Shown here one piece after another: positions 24,183-35,973 of a DNA stretch of 64,000 nt. A program made the translations under genes and the position numbers. The notes under the pieces were generated by a model. That model was not told the DNA's origin. It saw only the letters and a program-made list of their open reading frames with translations, and ran no database searches. The DNA comes from Hydractinia symbiolongicarpus (taxonomy: Eukaryota > Cnidaria > Hydrozoa > Anthoathecata > Hydractiniidae). The DNA lies in contig NC_079887.1 of the NCBI RefSeq assembly GCF_029227915.1, positions 9,982,001-10,046,000 on the forward strand, written 5' to 3'. Position 1 is the first letter of the stretch. Each line of letters opens with the position of its first letter.

Positions 24183-25011
24183 CATTAGTTTTTTTTAGCA
24201 ATGCAGTCAATCAGGATATGTTTTATTTTTATTTTGGATTAGTTATATCAAACGTTAATCCATAATCAGTTATTTGACAACAAATTGTTTGGAAGTCTAT
24301 AACATACAAAATAATAACACCTCATTTTTTAGAGTGGCTAATCTAATTTTTATGCACGCGTTGTATTTTTTAAAATTGTAATTAATTACGAAATAAACAG
24401 TAATTATTTTAATAAGATTTGTATCTTTGTATTAGATTTCTATTTTAAGAGGATTAAAATGGACAAAATTCCTTCTCAAAAAAAAAAAAAAAAAAAAACC
24501 TTACTGGCATTTAAAAAGAATCCATATCAAGTCCAAAAATTAATTCTCTTTTAATAGGATTCCTCATTTTAACAAGTTATTTAAACTGACTTGAAAAATA
24601 ATGTAGATAATATAGAATTAAGTTGCTGTGTTGCTTGTCTCCACGCTCTCATAGACGCGTACTAGCTGTTCATGAATACCCTTTATAAACCAACCAACAC
24701 AAAAACGATCCAATCCATTCTGCACATGTTATTTACTGGTTGTCTTAAAGAGTATATTTCACGTATATTTCCATATTTCTCAGATTACAGTAAATAATGC
24801 ATTTTAAAATACAACTTGTAATTGTGTGAGCACAGAGAAGGAGAGCAAAGCGAGGGAGAACACAATATTGAGAAGGGTATGACGTAGGTTTGACTGTGGT
24901 GAAATTCTATACCTTTGAATAATAAAAACCACTAAAAATAAATTATTTAATGTAAATGCTTACACAAAGTTTATAACAGACATATCTTATGTAGTTTGTT
25001 TCTCACTCAAG
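24183..25011. other. Spacer between ACOX3 copy 2 and the D-amino-acid oxidase
   Basis: Contains the ACOX3 copy 2 3' UTR with AATAAA at 24392-24397 and an adenine run of about 20 at 24478-24498. The rest is AT-rich sequence without coding signal. The next gene starts directly after a pyrimidine stretch ending CTCAAG at 25011. Confidence 0.5.
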
Positions 25012-28000
25012 ATGAAAATAGCAATAATCGGTGCCGGCATTATAGGAGTCTCCACTGCTTATCGGTTGAAAACGACGTTTCCAGATTTAGATGTGACAGT
25101 CATTTCGAAAGATTTTTCACCCAATACTGTAAGTGATGTCGCTGCAGGATTCTGGGAACCATTCTGTTTTGGCAAAACACCTTTAGATAATGTTATGTAA
25201 GTTAAACTTGGTTATTATTTTCACATTTCGTTCCTAAATTAAATTATTTCCAGATTATTAGAAAGAAAAAGGGTCCTGGGGACGAAGATGGTTATTTACT
25301 TAAATTTTCTTAAATAACCTATCTTACCCCTAATGTTCTTCGCGAGAGATCTCTTTTAGCCACCTTGACACCATTATTTGTAGAACTGTTAAATGCTCAT
25401 TTATATAGGAAATGGTCAAAGGAGACATACGACTTAGTGATCGAGACAATAAGGGATGACCCAGACTCCGCAAAGTGTGGTTTTTCGCGTTGCCATGGGT
25501 ACAACCTTAGTGAAAACAATAGCATTGAGGTAAGACTTTTTTAAGTTTGTTCAAACCTGCATTCAAATGTTGACTTTTACTTGAGAATTTTGACCCATTC
25601 TATAACTGTTGTAATCCGTGATCAAAGTAGATTGAAGTCAAAGCAAGGTCAAAATAACCTGTGGTCACGTAAATTTAAGATGTTGATATTCAGAAATTGA
25701 TAAAAGAGAAAAAAATTTCCTTTCCAAGGACATCCATCTGCGTTATTGTTGCAACTGTAAAGAAATGAAGCTTATTTATTACAAGCTCGTGAGCTTGTAT
25801 TAAAACGCAAATGTGTCCTACAAGAATGGAAATTTTTGCCTCTCTGAGCACCGACACGGGAGTCGTCGTGAGTTCGAATCTCATCTTGGTAACTATTTTT
25901 ACTTTTTTTTTCTTTTTTCTTTTTAAAAAAGATAAGACAAGTGTTCAAAACACTTGTTTAACTAACTAGTAAATAAAGGTGTTTCCACCAAACTTTTTAA
26001 AAATGAATGTAGGCAGAATTAACTGAATTAATGAATTTCGCAAATTTTGGGGTTTGTGGGTTTGTGGTCTTTCTTCTTCCTGTCAGTCGGTTCACCCAAG
26101 ACGGACCCATCGAAAATTAAAAGTTCGAGGAATTTTCCGTTCAGGAAGGTCTCACAAATCAATTTTGAAAAATAAGTGTGTAACAAATATTATTGCGTAT
26201 CTGAATAGTAAAATATGTCGTGTCTAACTTCGTAACAAAAATCCCAATTTGATAGACAGCTTTTTGTAAACTTTATTCGCGAGGTTGTTTGCGTATATCA
26301 TACGTCTTGTTTTGTCTTAGATACCATCCTGGACTAAAATTGTACACGACTTCAAAGTTATGTTTGAAGAAGATTTAAAAGGCTTTCCAGAATTTGCCAA
26401 GTAAGTTTTCGATTCTCTTTTAACTATGTCAGCCATTATGAAGCATTTTTGAGAAAAAGAAACCATGATTTGTTTAATTATTTTTTGTCTTAGCTCAGGT
26501 TTCAGTTTTACTACTGTCTTCATTGAACCGTTAAAATACATTCCTTGGCTCAGCAAAGGGTATGTATACTTATTTTTTTACGACACAACTTGTTCCCCAG
26601 ATTTTCTTGCCTAAACATGAAAAAGATGTTTATAAAAAAAGGAAATACACTTTTTTTATAAATAATGTAAATTTAATCACCCCCAAATTGTCCAAATTTT
26701 AAACAATTTCTAAACAGTTTGCATGAGGAAAATAAATGGTCGAAAATTAAACAAATTTAACAAGCTTGACAAATAATTAGTAAAATACAAACAATTTCCA
26801 TGGTAAGAATTAAGTTAAGTAAATATAGTTTGTCAGAGAAAAAAATCCTTGTAACTTACACAGTCAATGCTTAAGAATTTGATATTAAATATTGACAAAG
26901 TAGTTCAAAAAGAGACAAAATCTGTTTTTGTTTTTTGAATAATTATTTCGCAAATTGCAAATTACAATGTTCTGACTTTCAACTTATTTTAAAATACTGT
27001 GAAATTAACAATACCCGTATAATTTCACTATAAAAATTTGGCGGGCGTTTTTCCCTAAGGAGCTAAAAATGTCCGAGGCGAAGTGCAAAAAATGAATCTT
27101 GTATATAAAAAAGTGTAGTATTAAAAAACAAAATAAGGAATGAAAAATATATAAAAAAATATAAAATAAAAAATATACGAAATAAATAGTAGTATTTATT
27201 TTCAATATTTTGAACTTTTTAGATTTGAAAAACTCGGCGGTCGATTTGTGCGCCAAACTGTGACGTCACTAGGTGAAGTATGTTATCTCCTATTTCCTTT
27301 CTTAACAGGTGACTTTCACCCTCCCCTTCCCCCTGCTCCTTTTTTATGCAAGGAAATATAAGGGGAAATCAGTCCAACTTAGCAAGCTTCCGGCTAATCA
27401 GGCATCTGATTTAACAGGAGTCTACTGTATTATCGTGCGTTCTGTAAAAATAAACTGATTTAATATTCCAGTTGCCAGAAACGCAAATGAAACTAGACCA
27501 CTTTATAAGGGTATTAGTAACCAAATGAATATTTTTTTCGATTAGGTTTGCAATACCTATGATGTCATTGTTAATTGCACTGGGTTTGGATCGAAAACGC
27601 TTCTTGATGACAATTTAATGTATCCAATAAAAGGACAGGTCATGAGGGTACGTAGGTATGCAGCATTTTGATTGTTTTTCCCAAGATAACGATGCAGCAA
27701 AAAATGCAGATGATCTGTGTTATGAAAACATTGTTTTGTTGCTTCTAGGTTAAAGCACCCTGGGTAAAAGAATTTGTGATATATGAGACCCATGATAGAG
27801 TGAGTTATGTTTTACCAAAGTAAGTTGAAATAGCTTTTTCTTTGATAAAATTATGTACCTGTGTTCTTTTTAACTAAGCTTCTTCCTTTATTTGTCTTCT
27901 TTTGTTGCCTATCGGGTCTGTACTTGAGAAAGGGGTACAGACCGACAGTAAAACTTTTTAAAAAAGGTCAAAATGCATTAGTGATTGGTGGATTTGAAAA

Positions 28001-29478
28001 CTTAAGATTTCTTTTTCACAGTCAAGATTGGGTCATTCTTGGAGGAACGAAATATGAAAATAATCCCAATACGGACGTTTGGATCGGAGATAAAGCTGCT
28101 ATAATCAATGGTGTTTTAGAATTGTGTCCGTCTCTTAAGGTAAGGTTAGCTAACATGAAATATTTCTTTTTATAAAATTATCTTTTCTAGAGATTTTTTA
28201 AGGGTTTATCTGACATTTTTCTTGCTGACACTGATTCTTACCTCAAACATATATTTTTAGTGCGGATTACTTCTCTTGCGTTTTGTTTTCTAGCGTTTTT
28301 ATCGTTAACATGGTTTCTATTTAAGATACAGATGTCGTGTTTTGATTTACGTTTTGTTGAATTACTTTATTCTATTGAGTTATTTGTTTATAGCGTGTCT
28401 GAAAGTCACCAATGGTTTTATTTAGTAGATGGCCGGGAAAGGAGATTGGGAATATTTTTGTTTGTTACGCAATTTACTTCTTTGTAAATAACAAAACACA
28501 GCAGTAATTTCTATAAATAGACTGCATCTCAGTATACAGACGGCGTGGATTTTGACATAAAACTTTTTTTAATAATCAACTTTATCGACCTTACTTGCAC
28601 TCTTTTTATAGCATGCTACACATCTAAGTGATTGGGCTGCTTCACGACCATGTCGAAGTTCAATGCGAGTCGAGAAAGAAGATTTACTAGTTCCAGCTAA
28701 AGATGGCGCCCGAACTGTGAAGGTGAGAACTAAACTACTAAATAATGCATTTTTATTATCCCGCGTGAAGTTTAGAAAATGAATAAGGTTATTTTCGGTT
28801 GAGCAAAGCGAATTGGAAAATAACAGCTTAAGATGGTGCCCAAACTGTGAAGGTGAGAAGGGGTGGGAAAAGGGACTGGCGTGTGCATTAAGAGTAAAGT
28901 TTTGTAGAACAGTCCATAAAAAACAACTCGTTGGAGGCTTATGGTTCATCTTCTATTTTTAATTTAACTTCACACCTGCTTATATTTTCAGTGTGGCGCA
29001 TTATATACATTTTTGTTAATATAAACAGTCAACTTAAAAAAGCGTTAAATGTTCTTAACTTTTTCAATTTGTAGCCTAAAAATGTTCTGAAATTGTTTGT
29101 AATTTTCCTCATATTTTGTTTATAAAGTTTAAAGCGACATGTTAGTAATTCTTGGTATTGACAAAGCCTTAACTGTTCTAAACATAATCTAAGGACCTTT
29201 AAAGCCATATATTTTTACATAGTTTGTTCTTATAAAAATCGTATATTCTATTTGTAGGCAAGACGAAGTTAGAGTGAACGTGATAAGACATTTACAACTA
29301 ATTCAGTAACTTTTGCATAGATTTAACTCTCTGTATGCATTTTTAATCTTTTCAGGTAGTGCATAATTATGGACACGGAGGAAGCGGAGTCACTGTGCAC
29401 TGGGGATGCGCAGGAGAAGCCGTCCAGCTAATCACGCAATGCATGGATGAAATAAGACAACAAAAATCGAAGTTGTAA
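25012..29478 (+). CDS. Peroxisomal D-amino-acid / D-aspartate oxidase
   Basis: FAD enzyme that oxidises D-amino acids to 2-oxo acids, NH3 and H2O2. Coding exons: 25012-25196, 25409-25529, 26321-26400, 26494-26559, 27223-27277, 27546-27647, 27749-27819, 28022-28139, 28612-28722, 29356-29478. They join in phase to 343 aa, the usual family size (about 340-347). The N-terminus IAIIGAGIIGVSTA is the FAD Rossmann GxGxxG motif. VAAGFWEP follows the family pattern near residue 45. GQVMRVKAPW and the Tyr of SYVLP fit the mid-protein active-site region. The signature VVHNYGHGGSGVTVHWGCA is in the last exon. The C-terminus is SKL (PTS1). I cannot decide between DAO (neutral substrates) and DDO (acidic substrates): the Tyr corresponding to DAO Tyr228 is shared by both. 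AATAAA at 29522. It sits 830 bp from an ACOX3 gene, same strand. Confidence 0.93.
25800..25895 (+). repeat. tRNA-like fragment with B box
   Basis: GAGTTCGAATCTC near 25871 is a good pol III B box, with a T-run at about 25903-25920. The upstream arm does not fold as a canonical tRNA, so a SINE remnant in the DAO/DDO intron 2 is more likely than a gene. Confidence 0.3.
28826..28862 (+). repeat. Duplicated exon-9 end and splice donor inside intron 9 of DAO/DDO
   Basis: The 37 bp at 28826-28862 repeat the end of exon 9 with its donor (28695-28731) at about 33 of 37 positions, including the AACTGTGAAGGTGAGAA core. The copy lies 131 bp downstream of the real donor and forms a second plausible 5' splice site. 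Confidence 0.7.
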
Positions 29479-32400
29479 TGAAATATTCACGTGAATAATC
29501 TGACAAAAATATCTGACAAACAATAAATTAATAAATAAATCCATGGAATAATTACAGACTTAGAAACTGTGTTCAACAACAATAACAATGATAATTTTAA
29601 AACTTCGTCAAATATGGATGAAGCCACGCCAAATAATTAGTACATCTAAGCAAATTCTTTATATTTTTAAACGACTTCAAAATCCTCGCAAATTTTATGA
29701 ATGCTTCACTTGTAACATTGAATTTCAGCGACTTTCAACCGATTAAATTACAGTTACATCCCAGTAACTCGAACACCGGATAACTCAAAATTTCATTATC
29801 TCGAACCACTTTTTGGGGTCCCTTCTAAGGCTAATTTATTCGGATAAACTTTTTACTCAAGAGAAGGAAATCAAAGACTAGATAAATGTCAGATTTTTTT
29901 CCTTTTTATTATCTCCTGATGTATTATAGATGGATAATGTTGTCTGTCAAGTAAAATTCAATTTACAAGGGACTTTCATATGCCTTCTTTATCGCCAAGA
30001 TTGCCAATTTTCCCGGGAAGTGTTGCCCCACCTCTTGAAAAAATCGCTTCAACTTCAAATTTACGGGAGCTTTGTTAAACTCGAACATTCGTTGGGGGCT
30101 CATTTCGCTTGTGGAGAATATAAGGGTTGAACCACAAAACTGTACGCTTAATGTTAGTCCGACATGTATATTCTTTAACGTTTAAATATTTTATACCAAT
30201 TTTTAGCGGAAATAAAAGGAGTTATAAACAAATTAGTTTTCTAAACACTTTACATGGGCGTATGTTTGAGCGTTTGTGGTTGCAGGGCTCTTGACTCAAA
30301 TACATCACTATTAAGAGAAGGGAGATGGGGGTTAAAATTTAAACGATTACGTTTTTTTTGTACAGCTTTTATTTGCCAGTCATCCAAGAGAAGCAAGTTT
30401 GTTGTTCTCACTAAATGCATTGCCACAGCAGCAAGATAACTCAATGGAAATTTTTTTTGCAAGAAATAATTATAGCAAGGATTTATATTCGCAATATTGT
30501 GATTCGAAATTTTCATTTTTTCAGATTTCAATTTTTGCGGGAATTTATTTTTGCTAATACTATTACATAATTTGAGTATGGTAATGTTTTTATTCTATCA
30601 CAGCTTTAGTATATTTATCATATAGTTGGAAGTTATATCGTCCTTTATGATTAATATCAAAATCTATAGTTAAATTAGTTTCATCAGAAGAATCGTCATC
30701 TCATCATTAACATAGTAAAGGTTACTAGGACCTGGTAGGAAGTTATCGACTGATTACTCCACTTCTACAGCTGGCACAATGTCAGTAAGAAGAGAAAATA
30801 TTTAAGTTATTAAGATTTTTTATAAAAGTGCTCGCGAGTTAAATATATTGGTGAATCCATGCAAACAAAACGAATTTTTATCAACAAAATTTGTTACGGC
30901 TCTGAAAAATTTAATTTCGCGAATGACAGTATTGATAAAAATTTGCGAGAAAATTTTTTTCGCGAATGACGTCAAAGCATTTTGCAAAAACTCGCGAAAT
31001 CGCAAATTTCCTAACAACGTCGCAAGGTGGCCACAGTTTAATTTACTGGTGTTTTGTGATTAATGCTAAAATCAATGAGTATTACTGATTTACAACCTCG
31101 TCCCCAGGACATGTTAGGCTTTTTGTCACAATGTGCAACACAATTCAATGTTTTTAGCATCCATTGCACGTTCAACAAAAAGAGATAGTACTTGTTTGTG
31201 TTTTTTGTAATCTTAGATTTTTAAGACTGTTATAAATTCTTTTTGCTGTAGATTTACTGAACAAGTACCGAAATACAATATACAACATAATTAAGTGTAG
31301 AGAAAAACATCACATCTTCTACATGTAATTTTATCTGCACACCAATATTTACAATACATACAACATAACATTTTCGTGTGAAAATTGTGTTGCAGGTCAG
31401 GGTTTTATATCAGCTTCGTTGACAAAAGAGAGGTTCATGCTAGAAAGTTTAGTTTAGTGGCTTGTTGCTTACTGACTTGTTTCGTTGTACAAAACATTGT
31501 TTGAAATTAAAGCAACAAGGGAAATTTAAACCTAAAATTCTTAACATGTCAAAAAAAAATTGCTGGTATTCTTGGTTTTTTCCTAATCTCTATATATAAT
31601 AATCGTACTTTGTTTGTCAGCCAAAAGCAGGTTGTGCTAACCATGCACGAAATAACAAATGCCATGTATTTTTACTTGTCTTCCCTGTGGATTTTCCAGT
31701 GGCTGACGACTAGTATTTTTGGAATTCAAAACTATTACGAAAAACGTTGTTTTTACAGCCAACTTCTTTTAACGTATTTATTATGCGCTACAGTGAAATC
31801 CCTCTAAGGCGGTTCCCATCAGTGCAGTGTTTTTATGCGACTTTTTACAAATGCAAATACGAGACTTTTGTGTTTGGACACATTTAAGTATACTCTTTTA
31901 AAACGAATGGACTAAACAAACTTTACACAAGCTGTAAGTATTTTTCTCACATTATTTTGTATATATTTGTAGATTCTGTATCGCACAATTGGTTGCAAAG
32001 TGACTGGTAAACGCGTGAATCGTGGAGTAGGCTACGGTCTTGAGCTTCTTGTCCAATAGTTGTTTGGTCCGGAAAAAACGGTAAAGTGGGCAGAGAAGGA
32101 CATTAAAAAAGTTTTTACGAACACGAATAAAAAATTTAAATGTGTAAAATTGGAACTAAAAAAAGTGAAAGAGAAAGAAGACGTAAATAAATTATATTTT
32201 TTGGTCATTTTATATTTGCCATGTTCGCTTTGAAGAGTTTTTACAATAGAAATTTTCATTTGCTACCTTAACTTTATAAAGTTTTTCTTTGAATTTGGGG
32301 ATATTCTAACTAAAGTAATTTTCCGGCAATATATTTTGTTCGTGTTTTATAGGCATGCTCAGTCGTTGTTCATTCTTTTATTTAAAGATTTTTAGAAATT

Positions 32401-33279
32401 ATAACCAGAAGTGGTTCTAGGAATTAATTTTTTGACGTAAGAATATCGCGAAATTTATTCTCATGGTTTATAAAACTTTAAAGGTTTCAAAGGTAAGAAA
32501 AAAACTCGTGTTATTAATTTTGTACATATTAAAAAAAAACGAGAAACCACAAAATTCTCTTCCCGTCTAAATTTCTGATAATACAGTCATGTGGGCTGGA
32601 AATACACAAAAAACAACAACTCGGGTAACAGCTAATCATATTAATTATAAACATACATAAACAAAAAAACACTCCAAACCTAGTTAGGATGGGTACGCCT
32701 TTTATCAGAAAATCTTTCATTAATACCAAGGGAATCAATTTTCGCAAAAAAATATTGTTGCGAAAAAATTTTTTCGCAAAGTTGACAAGTTCTTGCATTT
32801 CGCGAATTTCGCAAAAAAACAAATTGATGACATAAATTAAAGACAGTTAAAATAACAATTCACGTAGGGTAAGATCCCTCGAGGTAAACATTCTACTTTG
32901 TAAAGGCAAACTCCAGTTGCCGTAGGAAAAAAATAATTTAAAACATTATATAACTGTTGAATAAATAAATTCAAATAAATACAAAAATAATTCCCGACAA
33001 TTATAAAATCAAAGTCAATGATTTTTTGTTCGAAACAAAACCGAAAATGTCCTTCAACAAACTAGTTGACAAACTTTGATAGTGTAATTAATAATATTTC
33101 ATCATTGTAAATTTTACATACGAGTTAATAGAATACAAAATTAGACTTTTTGTTTTCGTCATACACCGAAAGTTGAAAAATACAATAAAATACAAGTGTT
33201 TTAACAAATTTCTAGACACATAAGTAACTGATGAAAGACAAACATTACAAATTTTATAACTTTAGAAATGAATCTATTT
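29479..33279. other. Gene-poor region with transposon debris
   Basis: Beyond the DAO/DDO 3' UTR I see no gene. Recognisable pieces are a TAACTCGAACACCGGATAAC tract at about 29765, of the kind found at the ends of Tc1/pogo-type elements, with no partner end found; clusters of TTCGCGAA-like motifs at 30890-31010 and 32740-32822; and a 127-bp Helitron at 31587. Short ORFs here have no recognisable protein features. LMBRD2 (minus strand) ends at 33280, so its 3' UTR lies in the last part. Confidence 0.45.
31587..31713 (+). mobile_element. Small non-autonomous Helitron (127 bp)
   Basis: Starts TCTCTATATATAATAATCG after an A. Ends with a weak hairpin around CTGTGGATTTTCCAG, a short spacer and CTAG followed by T. 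It is one of the shortest possible Helitron derivatives; both ends are visible and no coding is present. Confidence 0.6.
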
Positions 33280-35361
33280 CTAAGCATCATCAAAAATATT
33301 TCTTGGCACTTTGGATCGTGAGTTTCCACTGATATTTTCATAACCTCGTAAACTCCTTTGTTGTGATTCAGGAGGAGCATATTCAATATCAGACAACAAC
33401 TGTATTCGATCGTTACCACTGTCAAACTTTGTATATTTCATCTGAGGTTCCTTATTTAGTTTACTATTTATGTTCACACGGCTTGGATTGATCATTTCAT
33501 CATCATCATCGTCTGATTGGTCATCAATTCTTTCATGGCTTTTCTTTTTTCTTTTTCCAATATTAGAATACTTGTCTTGAATTCCTTTCGACCTCTCACT
33601 CCATGTTGTCCCATTGATTTCTCGTTCTAATTTTCTTTTCTCACGCCTCGTTATTTCCTTTCCCTCCCTGACATAATCAGCAGAAAAATCATCATCCGTT
33701 ATAAACTGCTCAATACCAATACAATGCAATGCTCTCTTTCCTATGCTAAAATAAGTGCAAAAACACACAAGTAACACAATCATGGGATAATAAACATTAA
33801 ATCCTTTGGCGATAAAAGACAATAAATCCATATGACCCATAAACTTTGTAAATTGTGTTTCCACCTCCTCAGTACTTGTTCCAGTTATATGCCCATCCAT
33901 ATGTATCATAGCCAAGAAGTTTAAACAAAGAGCATAAGTTAATCGGCAAAGCAGCAAGCCACTGAAAAGCAAGCTGTTGGAATCTGTTTGATGATGTGCT
34001 TCAAAATAGTAAAAATTGAAAAACTTGATTTTAAACACGGTGTAATATGTGCAAGCACACATATAAGCTATAGTCACACAAGAAACACTTTCAATATAGA
34101 AGTATAAGTAGTCTTTTTTGGTGACATCAATAAGCAAGGCAAAAATGGATAGGTTTGGTGATTTACTAAAGAAAGTCATTTCGGACCACACTAATGATAT
34201 GCTTAGAATCAGTAAAATTATTGACAAAAGTTTAAACAACCATGGTTTTATCAGTATTTCCCATAACCAAGTTAAGTGTAACTTTGTTCTACTGGTTGTT
34301 AAATGGTTTGAAAATGATGCTTTAAATATTCTTTCACCATTGTATCTATTTTGTTCAATGTCCTCCAAATGAAATGCTAGTTTTAAGGCTGCATTCCACT
34401 GAACCTGTGTACGATGAGCTCTATGTGATACAACAATGACTTTTTTGTGAAGTTTAATGAGATTTTTTGCTGTTAAAACAACATTGCTAGATTTGTAATC
34501 AACATAATCTTCTGTACCCTTGCTAAATAAATCTTCACTTCCAGGTGGGCATTTTTTTATGATGGTGTCAATATAAGATCGAAGATCACTGTTGTATTTA
34601 ATTTCCTCTGATGATCTTTTTACTTCAGCCAAAACATCTGCCAATTCTTCTTCTGCATCTTCCTTTTCTGTACAAAGCTTAGAAATTTTGAAATATGCCT
34701 CTTCCAGCTGTAAATTAGGTAACGACATATTCCATGCATTACGAGGTAGTTCAACCAATCCATAACCCAGTAATAAGACTAGCAACAACAATCCCCAAGT
34801 ATTTGAAGCTGTTATCCCTATTAGCTTAATGTTTTCTCCATTAATATCAAGTTGTGGTTTCAAAGCCACATATACCAGTAGACCACCAAATATAACAAGG
34901 TAACTACCATACCAAAGTGCATTTTCAAACAAAGCTGTTTTAATTTTTCCCCATATGGTAAAGTCCCCAGCGTAAACATAAGACTGCATCATAGGAAGTA
35001 ATATCCAGGATAGTAGTTGTGAAGACCAATAAACAACTCGCCACATGTCTGGAAGAACATATTCTGGCATCAAACTCCAAGGTTTAACACAATTTGTTGC
35101 AACTGATGTATTTGGTTGGTCATTTGTTAAGTTAGTCTTAGTGTGTGTTTCTTTTGCTGCTTTGTGAAGGCACTCAGAGTAACATGTATTTGATACATCC
35201 AATGGTAGTATGAACACAATGAGAAAAGAAAAAAACCATGATATAAAAACAGCAAGAGTTACCAAAATGTGTTGTTTTCGAAGATTTCCATATTGGTGTA
35301 AAACAATAAGAGTAGCAAGAAATACAACAATAAATTCGACAGCAAATGGACCAACAGACAT
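33280..35361 (-). CDS. LMBRD2: LMBR1 domain-containing protein 2 (LMBRD2)
   Basis: Polytopic membrane protein of the LMBR1/LIMR family. LMBRD2 is reported to associate with GPCR signalling, but its molecular activity is not settled. The single uninterrupted ORF gives 693 aa, close to the human protein (about 695). Visible features are an N-terminal cluster of membrane segments (residues about 5-55), RVVYWSSQ and then LLSWILLPMMQSY (about 108-130), ANTWGLLLLVLLLGYGLVE (about 187-205), a coiled, charged cytosolic loop (about 215-350), four or more further membrane segments to about 565, and a basic/acidic tail (REGKEITRREKRKLERE). It ends in IFDDA, like the vertebrate IFEDV end. It is intronless in a window where nearly all other genes have many introns, suggesting intron loss or retroposition. 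It is head-to-head with RNF10 across about 610 bp. The start Met matches the vertebrate start. Confidence 0.95.
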   Translation of the reverse strand: MSVGPFAVEFIVVFLATLIVLHQYGNLRKQHILVTLAVFISWFFSFLIVFILPLDVSNTCYSECLHKAAKETHTKTNLTNDQPNTSVATNCVKPWSLMPEYVLPDMWRVVYWSSQLLSWILLPMMQSYVYAGDFTIWGKIKTALFENALWYGSYLVIFGGLLVYVALKPQLDINGENIKLIGITASNTWGLLLLVLLLGYGLVELPRNAWNMSLPNLQLEEAYFKISKLCTEKEDAEEELADVLAEVKRSSEEIKYNSDLRSYIDTIIKKCPPGSEDLFSKGTEDYVDYKSSNVVLTAKNLIKLHKKVIVVSHRAHRTQVQWNAALKLAFHLEDIEQNRYNGERIFKASFSNHLTTSRTKLHLTWLWEILIKPWLFKLLSIILLILSISLVWSEMTFFSKSPNLSIFALLIDVTKKDYLYFYIESVSCVTIAYMCACTYYTVFKIKFFNFYYFEAHHQTDSNSLLFSGLLLCRLTYALCLNFLAMIHMDGHITGTSTEEVETQFTKFMGHMDLLSFIAKGFNVYYPMIVLLVCFCTYFSIGKRALHCIGIEQFITDDDFSADYVREGKEITRREKRKLEREINGTTWSERSKGIQDKYSNIGKRKKKSHERIDDQSDDDDDEMINPSRVNINSKLNKEPQMKYTKFDSGNDRIQLLSDIEYAPPESQQRSLRGYENISGNSRSKVPRNIFDDA

Positions 35362-35973
35362 GGCTTTGAATTTTTGATACAGAATGATTAAAAAACAACG
35401 ATTAAGTTCCGATTTTGTTACTTTATTTTAATAACAAAGCTCACCAAATCCATCATATCAATCATCTCAAGCAAACAGATGTGGTGAATGTTGGAGTTCT
35501 ACTAATATTTACAACGACCCCCTTTAAGGGCCCGATAACATTAGTCGCACGCATCAGAAAAAGAAAAAAAAAGTTCCCTTCTAAAAATCTTGGCAAGTAA
35601 GGCCAGGTCACGATTTGTTGATATAATGCAACTTTTTTATTCCAAGCTCCCTTCGTGAAATTTAACTGCCGTGTTGTGTTGCGAAAAGTCAGGCTAATTT
35701 TTACTGTTATACTGTTGGGGACAAAGTCACCCAACACAGACTTTTAAATTCTTTATACTCACAAGAATTATAATTATAACATTCTGATATTTTGGAATCA
35801 CAATACATTTTATATTGGTTGCTAAAAACATGGAGTGCTAAAGATGAGCCAATTTATAGAAGATTATGAAAATTTTTTCCTTCGAGCGCCTTATCTGGCT
35901 GAAGCTTTGAATAATAAAAAAGACTCTAGGAGTTCTCACTTTTGCCTATTTTGGCTGGAGAGTTTGTCATTGT
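35362..35973. promoter_or_regulatory. Probable shared promoter between LMBRD2 and RNF10
   Basis: The two start codons face away from each other and are 612 bp apart, so both 5' UTRs and core promoters must fall here unless upstream untranslated exons exist. I can point to no specific TATA or initiator element. The RNF10 frame is closed by an in-frame TGA shortly upstream of its ATG. Confidence 0.4.

Noticed and set aside
24478-24498. Adenine run as a sign of a retroposed gene
   Set aside because: No upstream processed-gene sequence or flanking duplication was visible; it is a simple homopolymer.
25830-25900. Functional tRNA gene
   Set aside because: Only the B box and part of a T arm fit; acceptor, D and anticodon arms cannot be folded.
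29930-30130. ORF in the gene-poor region after the D-amino-acid oxidase
   Set aside because: Lies next to TAACTCGAAC-type transposon-end sequence and has no recognisable domain.
30820-31063. Overlapping ORFs on both strands
   Set aside because: Caused by the partly palindromic TTCGCGAA-rich repeat, not by coding sequence.
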